Of a stretch of 64,000 nucleotides of DNA, positions 1 to 8,079 are shown in pieces; position 1 is the stretch's first letter, and each line of letters starts with the position of its first letter. The notes beneath the pieces were generated by a model, which searched no databases, was not told the origin of the DNA, and saw nothing but the letters and a program-made list of their open reading frames with translations. This DNA comes from Polymorphobacter megasporae (GTDB taxonomy: Bacteria > Pseudomonadota > Alphaproteobacteria > Sphingomonadales > Sphingomonadaceae), in the NCBI RefSeq assembly GCF_018982885.2, contig NZ_CP081849.1:1-64000 (forward strand), in the 5' to 3' direction. Both the position numbers and the translations under genes were made by a program.

Positions 1-64
1 ACAGGCTCTGGGACGTGTCAAAGCGGCTTATCGACGAACTAGGAAGCAGAAGCTCACGCGGCTA

Positions 65-251
65 GTGTAAATAGGCGTCGAAGCATGACCCCCCTTATTC
101 CAATGCGTAACCCTTTGAGGTCATGTCGGAAAACGCTATAACTGAAGGGTCAAGATCGGCGCCGATCGGGACCCCCTCTACGAGGAGAAAGTGCCCAACT
201 ACAATTGCTTACGGAGAATTGGTGGGGCCCAGGTTCGACGCCTATTCACAG
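65..251. repeat. MITE-like element, copy 1 of 3
   Basis: The two ends are imperfect inverted repeats of about 20 bp: the left end reads gtgtaaataggcgtcgaagc, and the reverse complement of the right end reads ctgtgaataggcgtcgaacc. The same ends and spacing recur at 16003-16189 and 17740-17927. The interior contains a gatcggcgccgatcgg palindrome shared in degenerate form with the other two copies. It encodes no transposase, so it is non-autonomous. A 63-codon open frame inside it is not believable as a gene. No clear target duplication is visible. Confidence 0.7.
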
Positions 252-379
252 TCATGGCGACGAGATCAGAATCCTCCGCTAACGAAAAGCCTCAATCTGT
301 CCCATCGGTGCTGACGCCGCACACCTGTTGTCGCTGGACACCCTGCCTTCCGATCTGTACGACGTAAGCGTTTCGAGCG

Positions 380-1501
380 TCAGCTAATTCCTGAGATCGC
401 CTTCACGCTACCAGCCATGGCGATGTAGTCCTCCATAAACTCGACATGTCCTTCATACAGCTCGCCCCATTTGGCCGGAGATATTTCGTGGAAGGCATCA
501 AGTACGCCGTTCGCGGCTCCGCCAACCAGCACCTCGAGAACGAGCATCTCGCGACCCTCGACGGTCCAGGCAATCGGGACATATGGCCAAACCGCTCGGG
601 AACCTCCCGGCAGCGCCAACCGTGGCCGGACGGGTCGTTTGTTCGCCCAACCAGAAAGCTCAACGTGCGTTTCGTTCGTTGCGATCAGGTCTAGGTAAGC
701 CTGCCTGATCTCTGCCGTGCCCAGTAGCGCGCATGACACTCGATTATCGGTGACCTCCTCTGCTTCGTACTCCGGGTGTTCATCATTATCGATAAACTTT
801 CCTCCATTCACCCGCATAAGCACCGATCGTAGCGTTTCAGGCAGCTGAAGCTCCAGCGCCCTCTCCAGGTCCGCAAGCTCGCTGGGCGTCGCGCCAGGGC
901 GGAAGTCGCAGACCTCAGGTCTGCGTTCGCATAGCATATCAAGATGGTCCAACAGGGGAATAAGCCGCACGGCGTCGGCGATTCTGCGCCACGCTGTCCA
1001 TACCGCTTCGGCCAACGCGACCTCCGGCAAGGTAAGTATTGCGACGAGCTTGGTCGCTAAGTCGCGGAAGCCGTCTTCAGACGAATCGATCGCATGGGTT
1101 AAGGCCCAGCTGATCTCTAGCGTACCCGCTCCAAGCTCGACGACTGTGGGGGTGGCCGCCACGCTCTGAATGCCGTCGAGAACGGCTTGGGCGTCCGCCG
1201 CCGAAAGCCCAACCGACAGACAACCCTCTCGCTTGGTAATGCCGACCGGCACCGTAACCGAAAGACTGGTCGATGCCGCGTTCGGAGTGAACCGCGCACT
1301 AAGCAGCCCCGCCCTCCGGCCCTGCCTCTCGATTGTCGCTTGCAAACGTCGATCGGTCATTGCCGGTGTCGCGGGTCGCGAGAAGTTCAGGACCTCCGTG
1401 CCCGCGAGCATCGCGTCAGCGCGAACGCGCCCGAGTTGGACATAGGTGGAGGAAGAACCCCTCCCCCCGCCGTTGATGCCGATCAGTAAGGGGCGTGACA
1501 C
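380..1501 (-). CDS. SUKH (SMI1/KNR4)-domain protein, possible immunity protein
   Basis: The 373-residue product has a C-terminal half (about 200-355) that matches the SMI1/KNR4 (SUKH) fold. It shows the typical PGAT-x-SEL-x-xLE-x-xL helix, then LPETLRSVLMRVNGG, and later aromatic strands. SUKH proteins often serve as immunity partners in contact-dependent, type VI and polymorphic toxin systems. The first 190 residues are not recognised. The first possible start is GTG at 1501; in-frame ATGs at 1411 and 1360 are alternatives, so the N-terminus is uncertain. It lies 1 kb from hcp on the same strand and near a putative metallopeptidase effector, which makes an immunity role plausible but unproven. 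Base composition is lower in GC than the right half of the window. Confidence 0.6.
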   Translation of the reverse strand: MSRPLLIGINGGGRGSSSTYVQLGRVRADAMLAGTEVLNFSRPATPAMTDRRLQATIERQGRRAGLLSARFTPNAASTSLSVTVPVGITKREGCLSVGLSAADAQAVLDGIQSVAATPTVVELGAGTLEISWALTHAIDSSEDGFRDLATKLVAILTLPEVALAEAVWTAWRRIADAVRLIPLLDHLDMLCERRPEVCDFRPGATPSELADLERALELQLPETLRSVLMRVNGGKFIDNDEHPEYEAEEVTDNRVSCALLGTAEIRQAYLDLIATNETHVELSGWANKRPVRPRLALPGGSRAVWPYVPIAWTVEGREMLVLEVLVGGAANGVLDAFHEISPAKWGELYEGHVEFMEDYIAMAGSVKAISGIS

Positions 1502-1917
1502 TTGGTTCGGACTTCCAGCTAGACTGGGTTTTAGCGCTGATGCAGGTTGTAGGCGAATAAGACGGAATTGTAGGAGGACTCTAAACTTTTGACATCCCGT
1601 CGCACCGACTCCGCGTGGGATGCCAGATCGTGGTCTGGGTTAGCGAGCGTTCCGACGCACTGCTCCGGCGGAAGATTCTGAACGTCGGTCGAATTCTTAC
1701 CGTATTACTCCATGCTCTCCGATTAGTCTTCTTTGAGGCCGACATCGTGCCCATTGATAATGCAAGTCACGTTCCAGCCTTAGCTCAAGGAATTCAACCT
1801 TCCTTCGATATCCGACAATTGCTGTTCAGAAGGCTTGCTCTGCGCGGCATGGGCCAACCCCGCGCTGTGGCCATGCCAATCGGCATGCAACACGCTCGTA
1901 CGCTTCTTGTCATCGTC
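1502..1917. other. Gene-free stretch
   Basis: No convincing coding frame is seen on either strand. The minus-strand frames that could extend the remnant at 1918-2454 all meet stops here. It is probably decayed sequence between the SUKH gene and the IS relic. Confidence 0.5.
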
Positions 1918-2454
1918 CTACGCGCGGACATGAGCGTCATTGGGCAATCCTACGATCGGGAAGGTCCGGGTTGTCTTTTGCCCCGACGCAAGGGTGTTGG
2001 CCGAACTTGCTTTGGGACCGACGATGAACAACCGGAGCGGGCCTCCATGCGTGTCGTAGGCGACCGCGACCTGATTTGCGCCGGGATGCAGGCGGGGAAG
2101 CGGGACGGCATACCGCAAACGACCCTGAGAGCTGGCGCCGCTGTCGTTGCCATCCACGATCGCTGAGAAGTCGCCAGAAGAGGCCGCGGCTTGGTCGAGA
2201 TAAATGAAGCCTGCGGCACCATTCGGGTACTCCGATAGATATAGTGGCCTGAAATCCTTTGCAGGTGCGTTAGTGATGTCGAAAACGCCTGGAGCTTGCC
2301 TGATTCGGCAGTGTCGACGTGGGCGTATAACAACGGAGCGGGACAGCCTGTGTTGCGCAGCGTCTATCGGCAGCAAGCCCCTCAATACAAGCCATTCGAC
2401 ATCGCTCAGATCGCCCCGGCTCAAGCTCGCCTCCAAAAGGAAGCTTTGAATCAA
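1918..2454 (-). pseudogene. Remnant beginning with an IS5-type transposase N-terminus
   Basis: Residues about 11-30 of this frame (SRGDLSDVEWLVLRGLLPI) look like the N-terminus of an IS5-family transposase of the IS427/IS1031 kind. The homology then stops at about 2353. The rest of the frame (about 130 codons) resembles no family I know, though its composition is protein-like. Other reading frames overlap without clear coding character. I read it as a junction between a truncated insertion sequence and an unidentified decayed gene lying between hcp and the SUKH gene. Confidence 0.4.
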
Positions 2455-2501
2455 CCACCGAGTCTGGCGTCAACCAATTTGTCCACGCCACCTAGTAGGA
2501 G

Positions 2502-2990
2502 CTAGACCTTCTTCGCGGTCGTAAAGTCGTAGCCGCCGCGGACCGCGCGCTCAGCGTTGGTATCGTCGCGAAGATACTGGTTAAACTGAACCTGACTAAA
2601 ATTAAGGGCGATGTTTTCCATCGGTTCGCCGCCCGAGCTTTGGCCCGACGTCGTAAACGACGTGCAGATCACGTTCTTCATGACGTATTCGATATACTTT
2701 GCCTCAGCACCATCCGATGCCTGGATCGTGACGGCAAGTTGTGCTTCGGGGGTATTCTTGCCCTCGAGCGACTGGAGCATGAACTGGGTGGTCGTATCGT
2801 CCTGACGCTTGACCAGATGAACGTCGCCCGGCGTAACCTTGCCCGATGACATTCGGTTACCGGCGGCACCGGCGGTCGTTTGCACCGCGACCGAAAAACC
2901 CCAGCTGTAGGAATCGAGTTCGATCCAGCCCTTGTACGGACCGGCGGTTACGGCACCCTGAAGCGACCCGAGCTTGAGATAAACTGGCAT
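2502..2990 (-). CDS. hcp: Hcp-family type VI secretion tube protein
   Basis: The 162-residue product matches the Hcp1 family. It has an N-terminal MPVYLKLGSLQGAVT strand, the GWIELDSYSWGFSV segment, a DVHLVKRQDDTTTQFMLQSLEGK stretch, and a beta-rich remainder with a long pre-C-terminal strand. Hcp forms stacked hexameric rings, the tube propelled by the type VI sheath, and often carries effectors in its lumen. No sheath, baseplate or VgrG gene is seen in this window, so this is an orphan copy serving a machine encoded elsewhere. The upstream region is shared with the divergent effector candidate at 3155. Family assignment is strong. Confidence 0.9.
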   Translation of the reverse strand: MPVYLKLGSLQGAVTAGPYKGWIELDSYSWGFSVAVQTTAGAAGNRMSSGKVTPGDVHLVKRQDDTTTQFMLQSLEGKNTPEAQLAVTIQASDGAEAKYIEYVMKNVICTSFTTSGQSSGGEPMENIALNFSQVQFNQYLRDDTNAERAVRGGYDFTTAKKV

Positions 2991-3154
2991 ATTTCGCCCT
3001 CTAACGTGATGAAGTGGTGATCGCGTAAATTTCGTCGCGCGTCAATAATGCCGTTACTTCTGGCCGATCGACGGGTGAAGCGGAAGGGGCACAAGCCGTC
3101 GCTGAGTACCTCATTCAGCTTGGTCGATCATCACCCGTTTGCTATCAGGTCGTC
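2991..3154. promoter_or_regulatory. Divergent intergenic region between hcp and the effector candidate
   Basis: This 164 bp gap separates two divergently transcribed genes, so it must hold the promoters for both unless they are read from outside. I cannot identify a sigma-54 type GG/GC pair or a strong sigma-70 box with confidence. Confidence 0.4.
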
Positions 3155-4135
3155 ATGCCTACAATCGCCGGTGAATCCTACGAACAGCGTCTGGCCGACG
3201 TTTTGCGGCGCACGATGACCAAGGTTGGTCCAGAGGTAAGAGATCAGCTGGCGGCGTTGATCACGCCTAGCTCTCTGGCCATCGTTGCGGCGGTGCTTGT
3301 TGCCTGGGTGGTTAGTCATGCCTTTGGCGTAGGCGAAATCGTCGACGTAATCACCAGTGTAGTGGGAATATTCTCGATCGGCATGGCCGTGTTTTCCGGG
3401 ATCGATGAGCTCTATCAGTTTGGGAGCAGGGCCTATTATGCGCGAACGCCTGCAGACCTGGACGCGGCGGCTCAACATCTTGCCAAAGCCATCGCCATTC
3501 TAGGTATTCAGGCCGTGCTCGCTTGGCTATTTAGGGGACGACCACGGGGAGGACGCGTGTTCCAGGAGGATATGCCGCCGATCAAATCCGGTGTTCGCTA
3601 TCGGCCGCAAACGACAAGAGTGGGATATCTGAAGGCCCATACAGGACGATCGAATTTCTGGGGCGACAGCGAAATCTCCTCGCTAGGGACGAAAGAGGAC
3701 CAGGAGCTCGCTCGTGTCCACGAGAGCATTCATCAATTCCTCGCTCCTAAGTTTTACATTCTACGACGATACCGCGTCGAAAATACTGCCGGGTCGTACA
3801 TCAATTCATCGTTCTACCGGTATACGGTCGAGGCGGTAGCGGAGACACTGACGAAGCTCCGGGTTCGGGGCTATGCCTGGGAGAACCTGAAGCTCGGCAT
3901 GAAATACCCCGTCTATGATGGCGAGGTTTATGTCTACCTGATGAAAGCTGGCGCCGCCGACCCGGAACTGTACGGATCGGGCTTGATCCCGGAAGGCGCC
4001 GGATTGATAGCCGGCGGCCTGAGTTCAGGATATTCCTATCACCTGTGGTTCAAGCGCGGCGCGCCGGGGTTGTTTCGGGAGTGGGTTAAAAGCTACCATC
4101 TCCGGGTATTGACTGGCAACCACCGGCATCATTGA
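3155..4135 (+). CDS. Putative type VI effector with membrane region and HExxH metallopeptidase domain
   Basis: The 326-residue product has an amphipathic N-terminus, then hydrophobic segments at about 41-60, 64-82 and 112-126. A C-terminal domain follows, centred on H189-E190-S191-I192-H193. That is an HExxH zinc-metallopeptidase motif, with E226 or E230 as possible third ligand. The layout (membrane-active helical region with DLD-AA-LA-AI repeats, then a toxin-like domain) resembles polymorphic and type VI toxins with a C-terminal peptidase. It lacks a signal peptide, as expected for cargo of a contractile system. It is divergent from hcp, 164 bp away. No cognate immunity gene follows directly. 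The toxin role is inferred from motif and context; the metallopeptidase motif itself is seen. Confidence 0.6.
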   Translation: MPTIAGESYEQRLADVLRRTMTKVGPEVRDQLAALITPSSLAIVAAVLVAWVVSHAFGVGEIVDVITSVVGIFSIGMAVFSGIDELYQFGSRAYYARTPADLDAAAQHLAKAIAILGIQAVLAWLFRGRPRGGRVFQEDMPPIKSGVRYRPQTTRVGYLKAHTGRSNFWGDSEISSLGTKEDQELARVHESIHQFLAPKFYILRRYRVENTAGSYINSSFYRYTVEAVAETLTKLRVRGYAWENLKLGMKYPVYDGEVYVYLMKAGAADPELYGSGLIPEGAGLIAGGLSSGYSYHLWFKRGAPGLFREWVKSYHLRVLTGNHRHH

Positions 4136-4262
4136 GTAGCATGTAGGAGTAAACCAAGGGGGTGGTTCGGCTGTCTGCACGTGAATAGCCATCGAGACGG
4201 GCTCTCTGTTCAATTGCGAAACTCTTTGAAATCTTGATAGAAATCGCCGTTAAAGGGGGGCG

Positions 4263-4484
4263 GTCGGCCCCCTCCGCGGCTCGCATCAGGATCGTCACAT
4301 ATTTAGGGGTAACGACGATCATCATCGACCAGAAGATGAGCGAGAGCACGCCGAAGACGTGTAGCCGGTCGACGATCAGGGTATGATGACCCGCAAATGT
4401 CTCACGGAATGCGTATAGCGGCGAGGTGCCGCTATCCCCAAAACCGATGCCGATCGCGCCAAGGGTGAGTTTCAGCGTAAGCGC
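4263..4484 (-). pseudogene. kup: Fragment of a Kup potassium transporter
   Basis: About 74 codons match the N-terminal part of Kup/Trk-type potassium uptake proteins. They include the [17 protein letters not shown] segment (the family's GD-GTSPLY signature) and a [10 protein letters not shown]-like second membrane helix ending in KYVTILMRA. The family is about 630 residues, so almost 90 percent is missing. The frame degenerates at about 4263, where the expected glycine-rich turn should be, and the upstream side joins unrelated sequence. It is a non-functional leftover, probably from a deletion caused by the neighbouring mobile elements. Confidence 0.7.
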
Positions 4485-4590
4485 TGTGTTGACCCCGCCT
4501 TGTTGACGACGACATAACCCGCGAGTCCTGCTGGTCCCTGGGGCTGCCGGTGCTGATGCTATGATGATGTCATGTGACGATGCTAGCTCG

Positions 4591-5007
4591 ATGGGCGGAC
4601 GTGCGGCGCGGATTGAGGTTTTCACCGGTACGAGGCGGCGGCGACCCTGGTCCGATGTTGAGAAGGCGTGGATCGTTGCAGAGAGCTAAGCTGGCGACGG
4701 CATCACCGTCTGTGACGTGGCGCGCCGCAACGGCATCTGCCCCAGCCAGCTGTTCACTTGGCGGCGGCAGTTGCGCCGTCCGGTGGAGACCGCCGAACCG
4801 CTATTGTTCGTGCCGGCGATCGTCGAGCGTGAAGCCGCTCCGGCGCCGCTACCGGCACAGCGGCAGCAGCGTCGCAGATTAGCTCGCCGCGGCAGTAGCC
4901 CAGCCGCGATCGAGGTGAGCATGGACGGCATTTCGGTGCGGATCGGCCGGGGCGCTGACGCGACGCTGATCGCTGCTGTATCCGATGCGCTGAAGGGTAG
5001 CCGTTGA
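4591..5007 (+). pseudogene. tnpA: IS66-family TnpA with in-frame stop
   Basis: The reading frame from ATG 4591 encodes an IS66 accessory protein: the KAWIVAES helix, then VARRNGICPSQLFTWRRQ, which is the classic IS66 TnpA helix-turn-helix, and an arginine-rich linker followed by a beta tail. A TAA at 4687-4689 interrupts the frame at codon 33. The remainder (about 105 codons) is open to 5007 and overlaps tnpB by 4 bp, as in intact IS66 elements. The stop makes this copy inactive unless it restarts internally. Confidence 0.75.
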
Positions 5008-5297
5008 CGACGCTGGGGCCAAGCGGTGCGACCCGCGTGCTGGTCGCGACCCGACCGGTAGACTTTCGCAAGGGGATGGGAGGGTTGGCGGCGCTGGTGG
5101 CGGCCCAGCTCGGCGGCGATCCGTTCTCGGGTGTTGTCTATGTGTTTCGCGCCAAGAAGGCCGACCGGGTAAAGCTGGTCTGGTGGGACGGCACCGGCCT
5201 GTGCCTGATGGCCAAGAAGCTGGAAGCCGGCGCCTTTAGTTGGCCATCGGTGCATGACGGCATGATGCGAGTGACCGCCGCCCAGCTCGGCAGCATG
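5004..5297 (+). pseudogene. tnpB: IS66-family TnpB, 3' truncated
   Basis: The first 98 residues are a clear IS66 Orf2/TnpB: VDFRKGMGGLAALV, then DPFSGVVYVFR, then VKLVWWDGTGLCLMAKKLE, all in the right order. Homology stops at TAAQLGSM. From about 5298 the DNA is the minus strand of a Tn3-type transposase, so the open frame to 5423 is a chance extension. The large TnpC transposase of IS66 is absent. The element has been cut by recombination with, or deletion into, the Tn3 relic. Confidence 0.8.
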
Positions 5298-6655
5298 GCG
5301 GTCGCGACCTCGAAAGCGGCAAGCCGCGCCGCCGGCGTCTGCGCCGTCGCAATCAGTCCGGCAAACGCCGGCGGAAACAGATTGCGATATCCCTCGGCCA
5401 GTCCCGGCGCCTTGGCGTCGTAGGCGCTGCTCAGCGTCATCAGGCATAGGCGCAAGGAAAGATCATCGGCGATATCGAGGTTCAACGCACCGACCTGCTT
5501 CAGCAAACTCCGCATACGACCAGGCGCCTGCGCCATCTCGAGGCGGATCGCCTGGGCCTTGCTTGTCATGGTCGGCAAGGCGCGCAAGGGCAGGATCGCA
5601 TGTTCGACAGCGGCGTGAAACGCGCTAGCGGTCATTCCCGCGTCGTCCACCGCAGCGATGACCGCCGTGATGCTAGCCCGGTATCGACCAAGCTCTTCAA
5701 CGGCGCGCAGCTCGATGGTGCGACGCGCCTGGCTCCACAACTGGCCAATCCGGCGACTGGCCTGATCGAGAACGGTGTCGGTCATTTCCAGGAGTTGCAA
5801 GCGCAGCCAGCAGCCGATCTCGACCGTTCGGCGCGGATCCTTGAGGCGCGAAAGCGTCGCTGCCTTTCGCCGGGTGATCCGCCGGGCGTGAAGCCGCATC
5901 CGTTCGATCGGGACATCGGGCAACGCAACCCGTTCGGCACCCAGACGCCGCAGTTCGTCAATCCGTTCCTTGACGCCGCCGATATCTCCTCGGCCAAAAC
6001 CGGTGACCGGCGCGCGCAGCCAATTGAACAGCGATTGTCCTGCCTCGGGACCAGCACCCGACAACTCGACCACCCAAGTCGTGGCCATGGCCGCACTTAC
6101 CGAGGCGGTTATCGCGCGGCGGAGTTCCTCCAGGACGTGGACCTGGGCTGCCGCCGCCATCGCTTCCAGAGGGCGCGCACCCGGCAGAGCATAGCCGTGA
6201 TCGTAAAGTCAAAGCCGTGCCTCCCGAACCAGCCCGTCGCGGTTGATCTGCGCGGTTGCCTCGCGGCGCAAGAACGCCGTCAGTCGGCGCGTGGCATGGT
6301 TGAGCAGCGGTTTTAAGCCAAGCGCCTCGGCTGCGATGCGCTGATGTTCGAACAGCGTCATCCGGCGGCGGTAGATCGAGCACAGCGTGGCGATCCGGGG
6401 TACCGGCATCCCCGCCTCCGTGGCCGCGAAAGCCAGCACCGTCGCCGGCAAACGCTCGACCGCGGACAAAGGCCGACCAGACAGCCGTAAAAAGCCGATA
6501 TGCAGGATCAGGCCAAGCCGGGTCAGCGATCGCCGGCGCGCATCAACAACAGGCTTGGTCCGGTCGTCCAGGCCGAAGAACCAGGCAATCTCGGCCTCGG
6601 TCAGCGACGCCGGCACCGTCTCGCAACCCAGATAGACTTGTCGCCAGCTTTCCAT
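5298..6655 (-). pseudogene. tnpA: Tn3-family transposase, N-terminal half only, with in-frame stop
   Basis: Starting at ATG 6655 the product has the DUF4158 N-terminal domain of Tn3 transposases (EAEIAWFFGLDDRTKP, then LGLILHIGFLRLSGR). It continues in the same frame after a TGA at 6209-6211 into the helical linker region (YDHGYALPGARPLEAM and onward). About 450 codons remain of the roughly 990 expected. The catalytic DDE part is missing because the gene joins a truncated IS66 tnpB at about 5297. One nonsense codon plus the truncation make it dead. A likely terminal repeat lies just upstream at 6673-6710. Confidence 0.8.
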
Positions 6656-6672
6656 CGCCGCACCCGCTTAAC

Positions 6673-6710
6673 CAGACGGTAGCTTAACTAAATTCCGCAC
6701 GGCGAGTCCC
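6673..6710 (-). repeat. Probable 38 bp Tn3-family terminal inverted repeat
   Basis: Read on the minus strand from 6710, the sequence begins GGGACTCGCCGTGCGGAATT and continues through TTAAGC. It follows the pattern of Tn3-family ends (GGG at the tip, CGGAA in the middle, TAAG near the inner edge) and lies 18 bp upstream of the transposase start. The opposite end is not present. Confidence 0.5.
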
Positions 6711-6784
6711 GAAAGCAAGAGACTTCCTTAACATGTTGAAATACAATGATATGCCTCTATAGCAAAACTTTTAATTTACTGATA

Positions 6785-7345
6785 TCATGGGAAACTCCCT
6801 ACCGCTACTTTCAGAGATTCCGGTACGGAAACCTTCTGACGGTCGATCTGGGCAAGCCGCTGCGCGGCGTGCCGCTTCAGCAGTGGCGAGCGGCAGACAT
6901 GTTCGCGGTTCTTTGCAGCTGTGCGATCTTTGACTAGCCCGCGCCGGGCGACCTGCAACTCCTTCATGGCGTCGAGGGTTTCGCTGGAGATCGGCAGCGC
7001 TGGCAGCTCGAGCAACGCGCCCATGTGCACCAGCATCGCGGCATCGACGGCATCGGTTTTGGCGTTGCAGCCGATCGCTTCGGCAAAGCGCCGCGCCTTC
7101 CGCGGGTTGACCTTGGCGAGCGACAGGCCGGCACTCCCGAGCCAGCGCTCGAAGTCGTGATGGTATCGCCCGGTCGGCTCGAAGACGACGCGGGTGACGT
7201 CACGATCCTCAAGCCAGCCCAGCAACGCCTTGAGGCCCTTGGCATCATTGGTGAACTGGCGGGCGATGCCCGCCGGGTGCAGGTGAACATCAAGCGTCGC
7301 TTTGCAGATGTCGACGCCGACATTCTGAGCTATAGTGATTTCCAT
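6785..7345 (-). pseudogene. IS110-family transposase, 3' truncated
   Basis: The product starts at ATG 7345 and shows the IS110 DEDD N-terminal domain: VGVDICKATLDV (first Asp), VVFEPTGRYHHDFERWL (Glu), and NAKTDAVDAAMLV (paired Asp). About 170 of the usual 310-340 residues are recognisable. The C-terminal transposase_20 domain with its serine is missing, and the frame runs into AT-rich DNA at about 6836. It belongs to a different IS110 branch from the fragment at 24574-24915. Confidence 0.8.
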
Positions 7346-7754
7346 CTTTTCCAGGCCCTCTGCTTGTCATGCGGGCCCTCCAGCCCACGTATCCGTTCAG
7401 GCCGCAGGAAAAGAGAAGGGCGATCAAACTCTAGCTCGGCCCACAACGGCCAGCATTTTCACGATCCGTCCCTTCCCGCCGCCGGCGAGTTTGCGGCTCG
7501 TCGGCGGCGGCCCATCCTCGCAGAAAGGCCGACCTTTTCATAAGACAAGCAGATTTGGGTAGCAGAACACGGATCACGCTCGCTTATGGACACACCAGTA
7601 GTATGACTTGAGTAAACATATAGCGACGCGGGGGTTCTCCAGTCACAGCCCTGCACAGCTACACGAGCCGGCAAGATAGCCGGCAGCCGCTGAGCGGTCG
7701 TACGCGGTCCGGTTCAACTAAGAATGCAAACTGCCCTCACCTGACTCGCGACCC
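7346..7754. other. Gene-free stretch upstream of the IS110 relic
   Basis: The first part is probably the non-coding left end of the IS110 element, which would carry its promoter. I see no credible coding frame and no obvious structured RNA. Confidence 0.4.
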
Positions 7755-8012
7755 TCAGACGCGGGCGTGCTTGCCGCCGTACCGTTGGCAGATATAGCTA
7801 GACAGCTGTTGCGTCATACCCAAGGCACTCTTCGCTGATTTCGGGGAACAGGATAGCGGGATCTGGCTCTGACCCGTCGCGCGCCGCCCGACCTTGCGGC
7901 AGAGTTCCTCGACGTCAGCCCGGGTCAGCAGGTTCTTCTCGCGCATCAGGCAGAGCAGGCTCTGCAGGATGATCAGGCTTTCCTCGCCCGGATCACTGGC
8001 ACTCGGGGTCAT
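7755..8012 (-). CDS. Small conserved hypothetical protein
   Basis: This 85-residue soluble protein is preceded by a strong AAGGAG ribosome site 7-8 bases before ATG 8012. It has a helical N-terminal part (ESLIILQSLLCLMREKN, then LTRADVEELCRKV) and a basic C-terminus ending in RYGGKHARV. No domain is recognised. The good ribosome site and protein-like composition support a real gene. It lies 67 bp downstream of the efflux operon on the same strand, so read-through from the outer-membrane-factor gene is possible. Confidence 0.6.
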   Translation of the reverse strand: MTPSASDPGEESLIILQSLLCLMREKNLLTRADVEELCRKVGRRATGQSQIPLSCSPKSAKSALGMTQQLSSYICQRYGGKHARV

Positions 8013-8079
8013 CGGTCTCTCCTTCGTTGGAAACAGGCTATGCTCATTCCTGTCGTTCGCAAGTGGTCGCGCGATCGGT

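Noticed and set aside
123-314. Short open frame of 63 codons at the left edge
   Set aside because: It lies mostly inside the MITE-like element, and its related copies do not keep the frame.
3001-3154. Sigma-54 type promoter for hcp
   Set aside because: No sequence with proper GG and GC spacing could be identified with confidence.
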